Shown piece after piece: positions 7,127-8,170 of a stretch of 8,170 nt of DNA. Origin of the DNA: Desulfobacteraceae bacterium UBA2230 (lineage in GTDB: Bacteria > Desulfobacterota > Desulfobacteria > Desulfobacterales > Desulfosarcinaceae); contig DDYQ01000111.1 in the NCBI GenBank assembly GCA_002348005.1, positions 1,001 through 9,170 on the forward strand, read 5' to 3'. The notes under the pieces are model-generated. The model did no database searches. It was not told where the DNA came from and saw only the letters and a list, made by a program, of their open reading frames with translations. The position numbers were made by a program, and so were the translations under genes. The stretch's first letter is position 1, and each line of letters begins with the position of its first letter.

Positions 7127-7239
7127 TTAAAGTCCACAGCGATCCCCCGTTTACGGAATGACTTGCCAAAAGTCAAACCATAATAGGGATTTGCGGTCAA
7201 TGGTCAGCAGGGGCGTCTTCTCGGAACGGTCTCGCGCAC

Positions 7240-7268
7240 TTGCTTTTTCGGGTCTGATGGCGCATAGA
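7240..7268 (+). promoter_or_regulatory. Candidate promoter for the aminotransferase gene
   Basis: TTGCTT (7240-7245) matches four of six bases of TTGACA. Seventeen bases later CATAGA (7263-7268) matches three of six bases of TATAAT. It would give a leader of about 40 nt. The -10 is poor, so this is only the best by-eye candidate in the spacer. Confidence 0.2.
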
Positions 7269-7304
7269 TCAGGCGTCGATCGAATCTTCAACTGCAAATC
7301 ACAC

Positions 7305-7310
7305 GGAGGT
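7305..7310 (+). promoter_or_regulatory. Strong ribosome binding site of the aminotransferase gene
   Basis: GGAGGT lies four bases before ATG 7315 and fixes the start. It contrasts with the weak site of the divergent der gene. Confidence 0.75.
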
Positions 7311-7314
7311 CAGC

Positions 7315-8157
7315 ATGCCCGAACTCGCCTATCTTAATGGCAAAATCATGCCTGTCGAAGCGGCCCTGGTGCCAATCGAGGATCGCGGCTACCAGTTTGG
7401 CGATGCCGTTTACGAATTCATTGCCAGTCACAACGGATGTCTCTTTGCCCTGGAACCGCATCTGGATCGTCTTGAGAATTCCCTGAAGGGGCTGAACTAT
7501 CCCCACGTGGACCGAAACCTGGTGCGCGAGGCCATTGTCCAGACCTTCAATCAGGCCGGTCTGCCGCGGGCCGGCGTTTATCTGCAGATTTCGCGGGGCG
7601 TGGCGCCGCGCAATCATGCCTATGGCGGCAATCTGACCCCTCAGATCGTTATCACAGTCCGCGAGATCCCGTCAGGACCCGAAAAACTGCGAAAAACCGG
7701 GGCCCGCATGATCACGATCACCGATATCCGCTGGGGACGCTGCGATCTCAAAACCGTTCAACTGCTGCCCAACGCGATGGCCAAGCAGCAGGCCCTGGAC
7801 AGTGGTGCGGACGATGCCATTTTCGTCAGTCGGGAAGGCATTGTACGCGAGGGAACAACCTTCAACGTGTTCATCCTGAGAAACGGATGCCTGCTGACGC
7901 ATCCCAAAAGTCCCCGTATTCTTCCGGGCATTACCCGTGACGAAGTCATCGCCATCTGCCGCGCCGAGGGCATCGCCGTACACGAGGTCTTTTTTGACAA
8001 AGAATGCCTCATGGCGGCACAGGAGGTATTTTCAACCGGCACCGTAACCGAAGTCATGCCCATCATCCAAGTGGACGGCCGCCCAATCGGCAACGGCCAG
8101 CCCGGTCCAGTGGCAGGCAAACTCTTCGATCTGCTGCGCAGGCGGGCCGAAGCGTAG
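7315..8157 (+). CDS. PLP-dependent class IV aminotransferase, probably D-amino acid (D-alanine) transaminase
   Basis: This 280-residue cytoplasmic enzyme has the full fold-type IV transaminase pattern. Aligned by eye to the Bacillus sp. YM-1 D-amino acid transaminase (about 280 residues), it keeps DRGYQFGD (23-30) with Tyr33, His49 and Arg52. The D-specific carboxylate trap RNH (Arg99, His101) corresponds to Arg98/His100 of YM-1. DIRWGRCDLK follows, with the PLP Schiff-base Lys146. Glu179 in REGTTFN binds the pyridine nitrogen, and GITRDEVI (205-212) lies near the phosphate site. The RxH pair argues for D-alanine/D-glutamate exchange with 2-oxo acids, feeding peptidoglycan precursors or using D-amino acids. 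Branched-chain aminotransferase (IlvE) and 4-amino-4-deoxychorismate lyase (PabC) are less likely, since they lack this pair. Database names in this family are often mixed, so substrate is inferred. The start is fixed by GGAGGT. It has no operon partner inside the window; 13 bases remain after the stop. Confidence 0.9.
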   Translation: MPELAYLNGKIMPVEAALVPIEDRGYQFGDAVYEFIASHNGCLFALEPHLDRLENSLKGLNYPHVDRNLVREAIVQTFNQAGLPRAGVYLQISRGVAPRNHAYGGNLTPQIVITVREIPSGPEKLRKTGARMITITDIRWGRCDLKTVQLLPNAMAKQQALDSGADDAIFVSREGIVREGTTFNVFILRNGCLLTHPKSPRILPGITRDEVIAICRAEGIAVHEVFFDKECLMAAQEVFSTGTVTEVMPIIQVDGRPIGNGQPGPVAGKLFDLLRRRAEA

Positions 8158-8170
8158 ACCCTGATACGCA

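Noticed and set aside
6069..7183. Several plus-strand open frames opposite der
   Set aside because: Der is complete on the minus strand with all G motifs; the opposite frames match nothing known.

Overview
This window holds seven protein-coding genes with no sign of phage, transposon, CRISPR, rRNA or tRNA sequence. The gene-rich parts are GC-rich and strongly GC-biased at third codon positions. The content is housekeeping and envelope genes of a Gram-negative bacterium: RarA, an AsmA-type envelope protein, a lipoprotein with a +2 Ala that predicts outer-membrane sorting, a DUF898/M48 membrane pair, Der, and a class IV aminotransferase. The mix, with a LEA2-type lipoprotein and a Bacillus-like D-amino acid transaminase, would suit a Desulfobacterota (deltaproteobacterial) chromosome. 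That placement is inference; no taxon-specific marker was seen.

Layout from left to right. Positions 1-365 (minus) are the N-terminal part of rarA, running off the left edge. A 225-bp divergent spacer follows. On the plus strand lie asmA-like (591-2606) and, 97 bp later, a small LEA2-domain lipoprotein (2704-3207). These converge, across 35 bp, on a minus-strand group. In transcription order that group is der (7099-5765), a 160-bp gap, a GYF_2/DUF898 membrane protein (5604-4303), a 13-bp gap, and an M48 zinc metallopeptidase (4289-3243). A 215-bp divergent spacer separates der from a plus-strand D-amino-acid-type aminotransferase (7315-8157) at the right edge.

How the genes may work together. 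RarA (replication fork maintenance) and Der (50S ribosome assembly GTPase) are independent core functions. AsmA-like and the LEA2 lipoprotein are both predicted envelope proteins and may be co-transcribed. The DUF898 and M48 genes are almost certainly one operon, making a multi-pass inner-membrane protein and a membrane-anchored protease. This pair is the least understood content here and has visibly lower GC in its membrane-coding part. The aminotransferase could make or use D-alanine and D-glutamate for peptidoglycan, but stands alone. I see no clear new defence, mobile or regulatory system. The findings are modest leads.
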